Source: Acidobacteriota bacterium (lineage in GTDB: Bacteria; Acidobacteriota; Terriglobia; Acidiferrales; UBA7541). From it: DNA of 39,532 bases. Shown here piece after piece: positions 32,699-39,532 of the stretch. Numbering within the stretch: position 1 is the stretch's first letter; each line of letters begins with the position of its first letter. A program made the translations under genes and the position numbers. Under the pieces are notes generated by a model. It was given only the letters and a program-made list of their open reading frames with translations. It had not been told where the DNA came from and did not search any database. The stretch is taken from NCBI GenBank assembly GCA_003224145.1, contig QHYN01000210.1:1-39532 (forward strand). The letters are read 5' to 3'.

Positions 32699-33997
32699 AT
32701 GAGCATCGAAATCGAAGTTGGATTGGAAAATGCGGTGAGGGTGCCAAGGGTCACGGAAGAGCTATCCCTGGAAGAAACCCCGAAAGGTCTAGCTAACCCG
32801 AAAACGAAGCGGTTGCTGCTTGCCGCAGGAGGGGCGGTTCTGGCGACAATCGCCGGATTGTTTATTTACTTTCACAACCGGGAATCGACGGATGATGCGC
32901 AGGTGGACGGACACATCACTCCGCTGGCGTCCAAAGTTTACGGACGCGTGTCGCAAGTGCTGGTAGAAGACAACCAGGCGGTCAAAGCGGGACAGGTGCT
33001 GGTGAAGATTGATGCGCGGGATTATCAGGCGGCGGTAGACCAGGCCAAGGCGTCGCTGCTGCTTGCCGAAAGCGAAGCGCGGTCGGCGGGAGTGGATGTC
33101 CCGCGAACGCGTGAAAACGTATTGAGCGGAACGACCAGCGCGGATGCGCAGGTGATGGGAGCGCAGGCCGATCTAGCGCGTGCGCAGGCCACCTACGAAC
33201 AAGCACAGACAGCGGATCTTGCGTGGGCGCAGGCGAACGTGGAAAAGAGCGAGGCGAACGCGGAGCTGGCCAAGGCGGACCTGGCGCGTTATCGCCCGCT
33301 GATGGAAAAGGGAGAAATCTCCAAGCAGCAGTACGACGCGGCAAAAGCCAACGCGGATGCGACGGCCAGTACGCTGAAAGCGGATCAGCAACGGCTGGCG
33401 CAGGCGCAGCGCAACGTGGATGTGGCCAAAGCGCAATTGGATGCGGCAAAGGCGCGCGTGGAGCAAGCGAAAGCAGAACTGGATTCGGCACGCGCGAACG
33501 TAAAGCAGGTGAGCATGAAGGCCGCGGACGCGCAGGCAAAGATCGCCAAAGTGGAACAAGCGCGCGCGGCGCTAGAGGCTGCTCAACTGAATTTGAGTTA
33601 CACGGACATCACCGCGCCGGTGGACGGCGTGGCAACGCACAAGCAGGTGGAGCCTGGACAGATTGTGCAGGCAGGGCAAGGTCTCCTGGTTGTGGTGCCG
33701 CTCGAAAGCGTGTGGGTGACGGCAAACTTCAAAGAGACGCAATTGAAAAACATGAAGCCCGGACAGAAGGCGCAAGTGAAAGTGGACACCTATGGAAAGA
33801 CCTTTAACGGGCATGTGGATTCGATCGCGGGAGCGACCGGCTCGGTGCTGAGCCTGTTGCCGCCGGAAAATGCCACGGGGAATTACGTGAAAGTCGTGCA
33901 GCGGATTCCCGTGAAGATCGTTCTCGATCCTATCCCGCAGGAGAAGGCCGTACTACGGCCGGGGATGAACGTGGATGCGACGGTGATCACGGATTGA
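32699..33997 (+). CDS. EmrA/HlyD-family membrane fusion protein
   Basis: This 432-residue protein has one N-terminal transmembrane helix (LLLAAGGAVLATIAGLFIYF), a barrel-sandwich domain (TDDAQVDGHITPLASKVYGR), a long alpha-hairpin rich in Ala/Gln/Glu repeats (about 150-290), and the second lipoyl half (LNLSYTDITAPVDGVATHKQ) as in EmrA. It links the MFS pump to TolC across the periplasm. ATG 32699 begins 13 bp after the TolC stop, with GGGGGAC upstream. Confidence 0.93.
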   Translation: MSIEIEVGLENAVRVPRVTEELSLEETPKGLANPKTKRLLLAAGGAVLATIAGLFIYFHNRESTDDAQVDGHITPLASKVYGRVSQVLVEDNQAVKAGQVLVKIDARDYQAAVDQAKASLLLAESEARSAGVDVPRTRENVLSGTTSADAQVMGAQADLARAQATYEQAQTADLAWAQANVEKSEANAELAKADLARYRPLMEKGEISKQQYDAAKANADATASTLKADQQRLAQAQRNVDVAKAQLDAAKARVEQAKAELDSARANVKQVSMKAADAQAKIAKVEQARAALEAAQLNLSYTDITAPVDGVATHKQVEPGQIVQAGQGLLVVVPLESVWVTANFKETQLKNMKPGQKAQVKVDTYGKTFNGHVDSIAGATGSVLSLLPPENATGNYVKVVQRIPVKIVLDPIPQEKAVLRPGMNVDATVITD

Positions 33998-34064
33998 GCG
34001 GGAATAACGACAGGGGGCTGGACAGTCGTACGTAGAAAGAAATAAAGGCAAAGAGTCGAGAGCA

Positions 34065-35651
34065 ATGCGAAACAGGATTCTAGCCAAGCTGAGGATGCCG
34101 GATGGGACGATCAACCCGTGGGTGATCGCGCTGACCGTGACGCTGGCAACGTTCATGGAGGTGCTGGATACCTCGATCGCGAACGTGGCGCTACCGCACA
34201 TCGCCGGAAATCTTTCGGCGGGGGCGGATGAATCCACTTGGGTGCTCACTTCGTATTTGGTTTCGAATGCAATCATTCTGCCGCTGTCAGGATGGTTTTC
34301 TGGTCTCCTGGGGCGGAAGCGGTTTTATATGTCGTGCGTGGCGCTGTTCACCATTAGCTCGTTCTTGTGCGGGCTGGCGCCGAGCCTGGGTGTGCTGGTG
34401 ATTTTCCGGATTCTGCAAGGCGTGGGCGGCGGTGGCTTGCAGCCGAGCGAGCAGGCGATTCTGAACGATACGTTTTCGCTGGAGAAGCGCGGCATGGCGT
34501 TTGCCGTGTATGGCCTGGCGGTCGTTGTGGCGCCCACGATCGGGCCGTGGTTGGGCGGCTGGATTACGGACAATTTCTCGTGGAGATGGATTTTTTACAT
34601 CAACGTGCCGGTCGGGATTCTTTCCTTGGTGCTGACAAATTCTCTAGTTAGCGATCCGCCGTACATGAAGAAGTCCAATCTGAAAGCGGGGTTCCGCATC
34701 GACTACATCGGGATTGGGCTGATCAGTTTGGGGCTGGGAAGCATGCAAATCATCCTTGACAAGGGCCAGCGCGAAGACTGGTTCTCGTCGAATTTCATTC
34801 GTGGCTTCTTCCTGCTGATGGTCATTGGCCTGATCGCCGGAATCATTTGGGAACTGCGCGAGAAGGAACCCGTCGTGGATTTGAAGATGCTGAAAGACCG
34901 CAACTTCGCGGTTGCGACGATTGCGATGTTTTTCCTTGGCTTCGTGCTGTATGCCAGCACGGTCTTAATCCCGCAGTTTCTGCAACAGTTGATGGGGTAC
35001 ACGGCGCAACTGGCTGGCATGGCCCTATCGCCCGGCGGAGCGGTGATCATGTGCATGATGCCGGTGGTGGGCATCCTGGTGTCGAAGTTGGACACGCGGA
35101 TCCTAATCGCGTTCGGCTGCATCGTATCGGCTTCCGCGCTGTTCGTGATGGCGGGCTGGGACCTGGGGTTGGACTATCGGCACGCGGTAGAAGCGCGCAT
35201 GCTGCAGAGTTTTGGACTGGCGTTCCTGTTTATTCCGATCAACGTGGCGGCGTTTGCCTACGTGCCAAAAGAGAAAACAAACATGGGCACGGGCATCATC
35301 AACCTGGCGCGGAATATCGGAGCGAGCGTGGGGATTGCCACGGTGACGACGATGCTGGACCGTCGGGCGCAGTTTCATATGTCCCGTCTCACCGAGCGCG
35401 CCAATGAATTGAGCGCGGCGTACCACAACATGCTGAACGGCCTGCAGTTGAAACTCGTTGCGGCGGGTTCAACGGCGGCGCACGCCAACGCACAGGCGCA
35501 TGGGATGGTTTACGGCACGATTCAAAGACAGGCGGCAATGCTGGCGTTTCTGGATGATTTCAAAATGCTGGGAATCGTGTTTTTCGCGGTGATCCCAGTT
35601 TTGCTGCTGATGAGGAAGCCGAAAGTGCGCGGCGGGTTGCCAGTGCACTGA
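34065..35651 (+). CDS. DHA2-family MFS drug transporter (EmrB/QacA-like)
   Basis: This 528-residue protein has about 14 predicted hydrophobic segments. TLATFMEVLDTSIANVALPH with motif D1 (LDTSIANVALP), LLGRKRFYMS (motif A variant) and GLAVVVAPTIGPWLGGWI (motif C) identify the EmrB/QacA group of proton-coupled exporters. It follows the EmrA-like gene, so the three genes build a tripartite efflux pump. Confidence 0.94.
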   Translation: MRNRILAKLRMPDGTINPWVIALTVTLATFMEVLDTSIANVALPHIAGNLSAGADESTWVLTSYLVSNAIILPLSGWFSGLLGRKRFYMSCVALFTISSFLCGLAPSLGVLVIFRILQGVGGGGLQPSEQAILNDTFSLEKRGMAFAVYGLAVVVAPTIGPWLGGWITDNFSWRWIFYINVPVGILSLVLTNSLVSDPPYMKKSNLKAGFRIDYIGIGLISLGLGSMQIILDKGQREDWFSSNFIRGFFLLMVIGLIAGIIWELREKEPVVDLKMLKDRNFAVATIAMFFLGFVLYASTVLIPQFLQQLMGYTAQLAGMALSPGGAVIMCMMPVVGILVSKLDTRILIAFGCIVSASALFVMAGWDLGLDYRHAVEARMLQSFGLAFLFIPINVAAFAYVPKEKTNMGTGIINLARNIGASVGIATVTTMLDRRAQFHMSRLTERANELSAAYHNMLNGLQLKLVAAGSTAAHANAQAHGMVYGTIQRQAAMLAFLDDFKMLGIVFFAVIPVLLLMRKPKVRGGLPVH

Positions 35652-35711
35652 GAAAAGAGTTTTTTGGCTGTGAAACGTCAAATTGCTTTAACTCAACTGG
35701 GGGAGACGATA

Positions 35712-36365
35712 ATGGCGACACAAGTGACAGTGGGAATACAAGGCAGTGAGGAGAACCTGATCCGCGCGGGAAAGCGTGGCGATCACCAGGCGGTTGAGAC
35801 GCTCTTCCGCCGCTACCAGCGGCCGCTGTTCCAGACGGCGCTGCGGGTGCTGGGGAACACGGAAGATGCGGAAGACGCGTTGCAAGACGGGCTGCTTTCT
35901 GCATACCGCAACTTGAGGCGCTTTGAAGGACGGTCGCAGTTTTCGACGTGGCTGACGCGTATCGTCATCAACGCTGCGCTGATGCGGCGGCGAAGCGCGA
36001 AGTCACGCCCGGCGGTTTCGCTGGACGAAACGCCGCGCGAAGATGAGCTGCCGGCAACGGAGCGATTTGCGGATAACGGGCCGACGCCGGAGCAGGTTTT
36101 CGCCAACACGGAAATCCGGGAGATGATCAGCGAAAATCTCGATGAACTGTCGCCGCTGTTGCGAACGGCGTTCGTGCTGCGCGAGGTGCAAGGCTACTCG
36201 ACGGGAGAAGCCGCGAAAAAGCTGGGCGTCACCGAAAATACTTTGAAGGCGCGTTTGTGGCGCGCACGCCACCAGCTCGCCGAACGGCTTGGACGTCGTC
36301 TGCGGCGTATGCGGGACGACATAACGGGGACTGGCATGGGCGACGCGGAGTGCAGCTATTGCTGA
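35712..36365 (+). CDS. ECF RNA polymerase sigma factor
   Basis: This 217-residue protein has region 2 (ETLFRRYQRPLFQTALRVLG, EDAEDALQDGLLSAYRNL, FSTWLTRIVINAALMRRR) and region 4 (LSPLLRTAFVLREVQGYSTG, LGVTENTLKARLWRARHQL). No zinc-finger anti-sigma gene follows; a terminator does. ATG 35712 is chosen for GGGGGAG seven bases upstream. The pump operon ends 60 bp before it, so it may be co-transcribed. Confidence 0.94.
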   Translation: MATQVTVGIQGSEENLIRAGKRGDHQAVETLFRRYQRPLFQTALRVLGNTEDAEDALQDGLLSAYRNLRRFEGRSQFSTWLTRIVINAALMRRRSAKSRPAVSLDETPREDELPATERFADNGPTPEQVFANTEIREMISENLDELSPLLRTAFVLREVQGYSTGEAAKKLGVTENTLKARLWRARHQLAERLGRRLRRMRDDITGTGMGDAECSYC

Positions 36366-36410
36366 GAGTTGAGGTGAAGAGAGCCAAGGGAGTTCAGGAA
36401 ATAGAGGACA

Positions 36411-36442
36411 AGAGGCCGGCGGAAACGCCGGCCTCTTATTCT
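36411..36442. terminator. Intrinsic terminator after the sigma factor
   Basis: AGAGGCCGGCG (36411-36421) and CGCCGGCCTCT (36426-36436) form a perfect 11-bp stem with a GAAA tetraloop, followed by TATTCT. It lies between convergent genes and may serve both strands. Confidence 0.85.
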
Positions 36443-36468
36443 CCGGTGAATTCTGAGGTACCCAACAT

Positions 36469-37320
36469 TCAGCGAGAGGCAGCGACGTAGCGCCCGAGGA
36501 CGCGGAGCTCGCTCGTGGCATTGCGGACTTCGGCAAGCGCTTGATCCAGACAAGCGATGTCGTTGGCCTCGACATCAATGAAGAATTGATATTCCCAGGG
36601 GCGGCCGTGGATCGGCCGGCTTTCGATCTTTAGAAGATTCACACCTTGTTTCGCAAAAGGTGCGAGCGAGGCAAGGAGCGCGCCCGGGCGGTGAGCGAGA
36701 CGCATGGCGAGCGAGGTTTTGCGGGCCTCCGCGGAGAGCCACGCGGCGGCCTCTTCTTCCGGGACAAGAAGAACGAAACGCGTGAAATTTTCCGCATTGT
36801 CCTGGATCTCTTCGGCAAGGATGACGCCGTGATAATGTTCGGCGGCGCGGCGTCCAGCGATGGCGGCGCAGGATTTATCTTCGCGAGAAAGCACTTCGCG
36901 CACGCTGCCGGCGGTGTCCTCGGCAGGAACGCGCTTCCATTGAGGATGCGCGGCAAAAAACCGTTCACATTGTGCCAGGGCCATAGGGTGCGAGGCCACC
37001 GAGCGGATGTCCCCGAGCGAAGCACCGGGGAGGGCGATCAGTTGCATTTCAATTGGCAGAATCGTCTCGGCAACGATCGCGAGCCGGCTTTCCAAGAGCA
37101 GGTCAAACACCCGCACAACCGATCCCGCCAGTGAATTCTCCACGGGAGCGAGAACAGCGGCTGCAGCACCTTCACCAATGGCACGGAAGGCGGCGTCAAA
37201 TGTAGCGCGAGGCACGGTTGTGATCGCGTCGCCGAGAAGCTGAATCGCGGCGGCTTCGCTGAAAGCACCGGGTTCGCCCTGGAAGGCCACGCGCATGGTC
37301 TTGCGATTGGAGATATTCAT
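36469..37320 (-). CDS. pheA: Prephenate dehydratase
   Basis: This 283-residue enzyme decarboxylates and dehydrates prephenate to phenylpyruvate for phenylalanine synthesis. It has the periplasmic-binding-like catalytic half (VAFQGEPGAFSEAA, VLAPVENSLAGSV, SHPMALAQCERF, NFTRFVLL, the last containing the TRF motif) and a C-terminal ACT domain (RPGALLASLAPFAKQGVNLL ... ESRPIHGRPWEYQFFIDVEA), containing the GALL and ESRP allosteric motifs. It is monofunctional. ATG 37320; Met at 37293 is possible. Confidence 0.95.
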   Translation of the reverse strand: MNISNRKTMRVAFQGEPGAFSEAAAIQLLGDAITTVPRATFDAAFRAIGEGAAAAVLAPVENSLAGSVVRVFDLLLESRLAIVAETILPIEMQLIALPGASLGDIRSVASHPMALAQCERFFAAHPQWKRVPAEDTAGSVREVLSREDKSCAAIAGRRAAEHYHGVILAEEIQDNAENFTRFVLLVPEEEAAAWLSAEARKTSLAMRLAHRPGALLASLAPFAKQGVNLLKIESRPIHGRPWEYQFFIDVEANDIACLDQALAEVRNATSELRVLGRYVAASR

Positions 37321-37463
37321 GGACAGGCGTTATCTTGCAATAAGCGGAGCAAAACAAGAAGCAGAGATTCAGCAGCAAGCAGTAAAATCCTATTACCAAA
37401 TTGCTGACTGCGTCCGCGTTCTGTACAGCGGTATAATTCCAGCATTCCATGAGGAGAGCTTCC

Positions 37464-37991
37464 ATGAAAAGGCCCGAAGCAGGGGAATACGCGGAGTCTT
37501 ATGCAAACTACATTTCAAAAGTTCCCGGGACCGATATCCTCAGCGTGCTCGAAGCACAGCGGCTGCAGATGCTGCACCTATTCGCTGGGCGAAGCGAACG
37601 AGACGGAAGCTTCCGGTACGCTGCGGGAAAATGGACGGTAAAGGAAGTCCTCGGACACATCACGGATACCGAGCGCATTTTCGCGTACCGGGCGCTGCGA
37701 ATCGGAAGGGGCGACATGACGCCACTGCCAGGATTCGAGCAGGACGACTTCGTGAGGAATGGAGGGTTTGCGGCACGGACGCTGGCGGATCTTGCGGAAG
37801 AGTTTGGTGCGGTGCGCAGCGCAAGCATTGCGCTCTTTCGGTCATTCGATGAAGAAGCATGGTCGAGACGCGGCATAGCCAGCCAGAAGGAGGTGACGGT
37901 GCGCGCATTGGGCTTCGTCACAGCCGGACATCAGATACACCACCGCATGATTCTCGAAGAGCGCTATTTCCCTGCGATTCCGCGCGCTTGA
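37464..37991 (+). CDS. DinB-family four-helix protein
   Basis: This 175-residue protein has the metal-binding histidines of the DinB superfamily in GHITDTERIF and GHQIHHRM. Members include thiol transferases; a metal-dependent transferase is likely here, but the substrate is unknown. ATG 37464 has GAGGAGAG upstream, and a TATAAT lies at 37432-37437. Confidence 0.86.
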   Translation: MKRPEAGEYAESYANYISKVPGTDILSVLEAQRLQMLHLFAGRSERDGSFRYAAGKWTVKEVLGHITDTERIFAYRALRIGRGDMTPLPGFEQDDFVRNGGFAARTLADLAEEFGAVRSASIALFRSFDEEAWSRRGIASQKEVTVRALGFVTAGHQIHHRMILEERYFPAIPRA

Positions 37992-38012
37992 ATGGACAAG
38001 GGCATTGGGAAA

Positions 38013-38423
38013 TCAGGGCCGGATGCGGGAGTGGTCCACATAGACGCGCTGATAGGCTTGATCCTTGCGCAAATCCTCCCGGCAGGCAGTCACCGAAGGC
38101 GCACGGGAAAGCGGTTCGGCCGTGGGGGTTGCAGAATCCTCCGGGGGCTGGCGTTGGTCCATTCTGGCGACTCTCCGCGGCTTAAAGAGATAGAAAAGCA
38201 GTAGCACCGCAAGAGAGATTGCAAATGCCGCCACAATCAAAGCGGCAGCTTGTGCGTCAACCGGATGAGCGAAAGCGTCGGCGAGAAGATAGATTCCCCA
38301 CGAGAGAAAGAGAAGAACCAGGAAGCCGATGAGGCTGCCAAAGGTGCGGCCGAGCCCCGCACGCACGACCAAAGGCTTAGGCGAATGCACCTTCGGAAGG
38401 CGGTGCAGAACTGTGCCGCGCAT
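38013..38423 (-). CDS. Small two-helix membrane protein
   Basis: This 136-residue protein has two hydrophobic helices (GSLIGFLVLLFLSWGIYLLA and AAALIVAAFAISLAVLLLFY) with a charged C-terminal tail. AAGGAG precedes the ATG. No family was recognised. Confidence 0.6.
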   Translation of the reverse strand: MRGTVLHRLPKVHSPKPLVVRAGLGRTFGSLIGFLVLLFLSWGIYLLADAFAHPVDAQAAALIVAAFAISLAVLLLFYLFKPRRVARMDQRQPPEDSATPTAEPLSRAPSVTACREDLRKDQAYQRVYVDHSRIRP

Positions 38424-38426
38424 GGC

Positions 38427-38639
38427 TCACTCCTTGGAATCCCGGCGAGCGAGCATCGGCTCAGGGAAACGAAGAAAATCGAGGTATTGGAAGACGGGCG
38501 GAGAATATAGCTTTTTCATGACGCTGCCGCAGGCACAGCGGGGACTTTGTCCCTCAATTTCACCGGTGTTTTCAACCAGAACGGCGCAACGGCATGCTGG
38601 ATGGGTACAATGCCAACGTTCCCCCGATTTCATGACCAT
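38427..38639 (-). CDS. Small zinc-ribbon-like protein
   Basis: This 70-residue protein starts MVMKSGERWHCTHPACRCAV and has a second cysteine set in RCACGSVMKKLY, a likely four-cysteine metal site. GGGAGG lies ten bases before ATG 38639. The three genes at 38013-38639 are closely spaced on one strand only for the two minus-strand members (3-bp gap). Role is unknown. Confidence 0.6.
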   Translation of the reverse strand: MVMKSGERWHCTHPACRCAVLVENTGEIEGQSPRCACGSVMKKLYSPPVFQYLDFLRFPEPMLARRDSKE

Positions 38640-38790
38640 GGACCATGTACCTCCCTTCGCAAGAACGGCTGGAATCTCCGCAAAGGCAATCTCAGGTCGG
38701 GCCCTCAGTAGAATATGTGGTACGGTACCTAGAAGTAAATAGAAAAGCAAGAAGAATTTAATGGCGTGGGGCCGGTCCCTGATTTTGGTC

Positions 38791-38820
38791 TTGACAAGGG
38801 GATTACGGGTCTGGTATACT
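38791..38820 (+). promoter_or_regulatory. Strong sigma-70-type promoter
   Basis: TTGACA (38791-38796) and TATACT (38815-38820) are 18 bp apart, with TGG just before the -10. Transcription should begin near 38827. Confidence 0.75.
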
Positions 38821-38826
38821 TCTCCT

Positions 38827-38869
38827 TGTAGGAAACTGTGCCCCGACCTTTGGCCGGGGCTTTTCTTTT
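38827..38869 (+). ncRNA. Candidate short leader or small RNA ending at a terminator
   Basis: Only about 43 bp separate the predicted start from a GCCCCG/CGGGGC hairpin (38840-38845 and 38855-38860) and its T-tract TTTTCTTTT (38861-38869). The RNA has no open frame. It could be a tiny RNA or an attenuating leader for the downstream HNH gene. Confidence 0.5.
38840..38869 (+). terminator. Intrinsic terminator 1
   Basis: GCCCCG...CGGGGC stem with an inner CC/GG pair, followed by TTTTCTTTT. Confidence 0.75.
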
Positions 38870-38874
38870 GTAGC

Positions 38875-38898
38875 GCCGGCATCTTGCCGGCTTTTTTT
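38875..38898 (+). terminator. Intrinsic terminator 2, REP-like
   Basis: GCCGGCA (38875-38881) and TGCCGGC (38885-38891) form a seven-base-pair stem with a TCT loop, followed by seven T. Its GTAGCGCCGGC head is like that of the REP elements at 2423 and 7861. Confidence 0.75.
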
Positions 38899-39086
38899 GT
38901 TTCCCGTCGTGCCGTGCCTTCTGCTTGCCCGCAGGGCATCCCTATTTACCTGAGCTTGGAGGCGGCGTTTTTTCTCCGTGCTCTCCGTGCTCTGGCCTCT
39001 GTGTTCTCTGTGTTAAGCCTTGTCTTTTTCTTTCTCTGTTAGCTATCAACTCTCAACCATCAACTTCTCTTTCTGGACCCCAAACC

Positions 39087-39532
39087 ATGACAAACAAGAA
39101 GCCCGATGCTGCACTCGTCTGGAAACAACTCGAAGATGTTCTCGTGTCGCGCCTGGGCCTCAATCTTACCGAGCGCGTGGTCTACGCCCATCTCCTGCGC
39201 CACAGCCGCCTCGAAGGCAAGCGCCAACTCCGTTTTTCGATCGTTTGGCTCGCCCGTAGCGTTCGCCTCTCGGACCAGCCCGCTCGCCACGCTGTGCGCA
39301 GTCTCGCTGCCAAGGGCGCTCTGCGCTTGGTCGACCGTACCCTGGCTGGCCACCTGGTCGAAGTCCTTTTGCCTGACGAGGTACACGCCGCGCCGCACGA
39401 GGGCGCTGTGCCCTCCTGCCTCGCCCGCCGGCCAGGCAGCGCCAGCCTCGAGGACATGGATTTCCTGCAGGTGAGCAGCCGGCGCGAAGCCATTCATGCG
39501 CGCGAGCGCGGCCTGTGCTTTTATTGTCTGCG
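39087..39532 (+). CDS. HNH endonuclease with N-terminal winged helix (cut by window edge)
   Basis: The frame is open to the end of the window. The first ~100 residues look like a winged helix (LTERVVYAHLLRHSRLEGKR ... SDQPARHAVRSLAAKGALRL), as in other replication- or plasmid-type HTH domains. The last residues, SSRREAIHARERGLCFYCL, have the RxxxxxRxxxxCxYC entry of an HNH nuclease domain. The rest lies outside the window. ATG 39087 is preceded by a poor ribosome site. Confidence 0.75.
   Translation, partial: MTNKKPDAALVWKQLEDVLVSRLGLNLTERVVYAHLLRHSRLEGKRQLRFSIVWLARSVRLSDQPARHAVRSLAAKGALRLVDRTLAGHLVEVLLPDEVHAAPHEGAVPSCLARRPGSASLEDMDFLQVSSRREAIHARERGLCFYCL

Overview
The window is high-GC bacterial DNA, most like Acidobacteriota. 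I infer this from the gene set (secreted TPR proteins, PilZ variants, a di-heme thiol-oxidoreductase homologue, an STAS-TolC/HlyD/MFS efflux operon) and from the many short intergenic palindromes of the type GCCGGGCTGAAGCCCGGC followed by CTACAAAA. No rRNA or tRNA genes were seen, so the taxonomy is an inference.

Region by region: 64-1011 encodes a PfkB sugar kinase. 1553-6938 is a restriction island built round the sequence GATC. It holds a DpnA/M2.DpnII-like adenine methyltransferase, a DGQHR-motif protein, a BstYI-like endonuclease (same length and same D-E-Q catalytic spacing as I remember for BstYI), an N4-cytosine methyltransferase and a DpnI-like methyl-directed endonuclease. The BstYI-like trio is visibly more AT-rich than its flanks, which suggests separate transfer. 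Immediately 3' lie a higBA toxin-antitoxin module, a REP-RAYT-REP transposase unit, and three extra copies of the last ~30 codons of the dpnI-like gene, spaced between these cassettes (7629-8884). This is the most unusual structure in the window. Five GATC sites within 40 bp sit at the start of the DpnA-like gene.

9056-15067 holds secreted and signalling genes: a membrane-anchored surface protein, a TPR lipoprotein-like protein with a CRP-type palindrome upstream, a VOC protein, a PilZ-like protein, a glycine-zipper protein, a higA remnant and a double-PilZ protein. 15184-18449 (minus) encodes an OmpA-like protein and a di-heme protein. 18560-23164 (minus) encodes a 1534-residue superfamily 1 helicase fused to a Vsr/DUF559-like nuclease, a plausible stand-alone defence gene.

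23659-30797 is mostly housekeeping or regulatory: PilZ-TM-Sel1, a sigma-54 activator with two GAF domains, an FKBP isomerase, DUF4126, a TlpA-like thioredoxin and an exported RidA. 31009-36365 is an EmrAB-TolC type efflux operon, whose TolC carries an N-terminal STAS domain, followed by an ECF sigma factor. 36469-39532 encodes prephenate dehydratase, a DinB protein, two small proteins, a candidate short promoter-terminator RNA and the start of an HNH endonuclease that runs off the window.

How the genes may work together: the BstYI-like/N4-MTase pair should form a classical type II system at RGATCY. The DpnI-like enzyme should attack or bind DNA carrying Gm6ATC. The DpnA-like enzyme is predicted to make that same mark, so the three cannot all be active with their ancestral specificities. 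This conflict is the main biological puzzle of the window.
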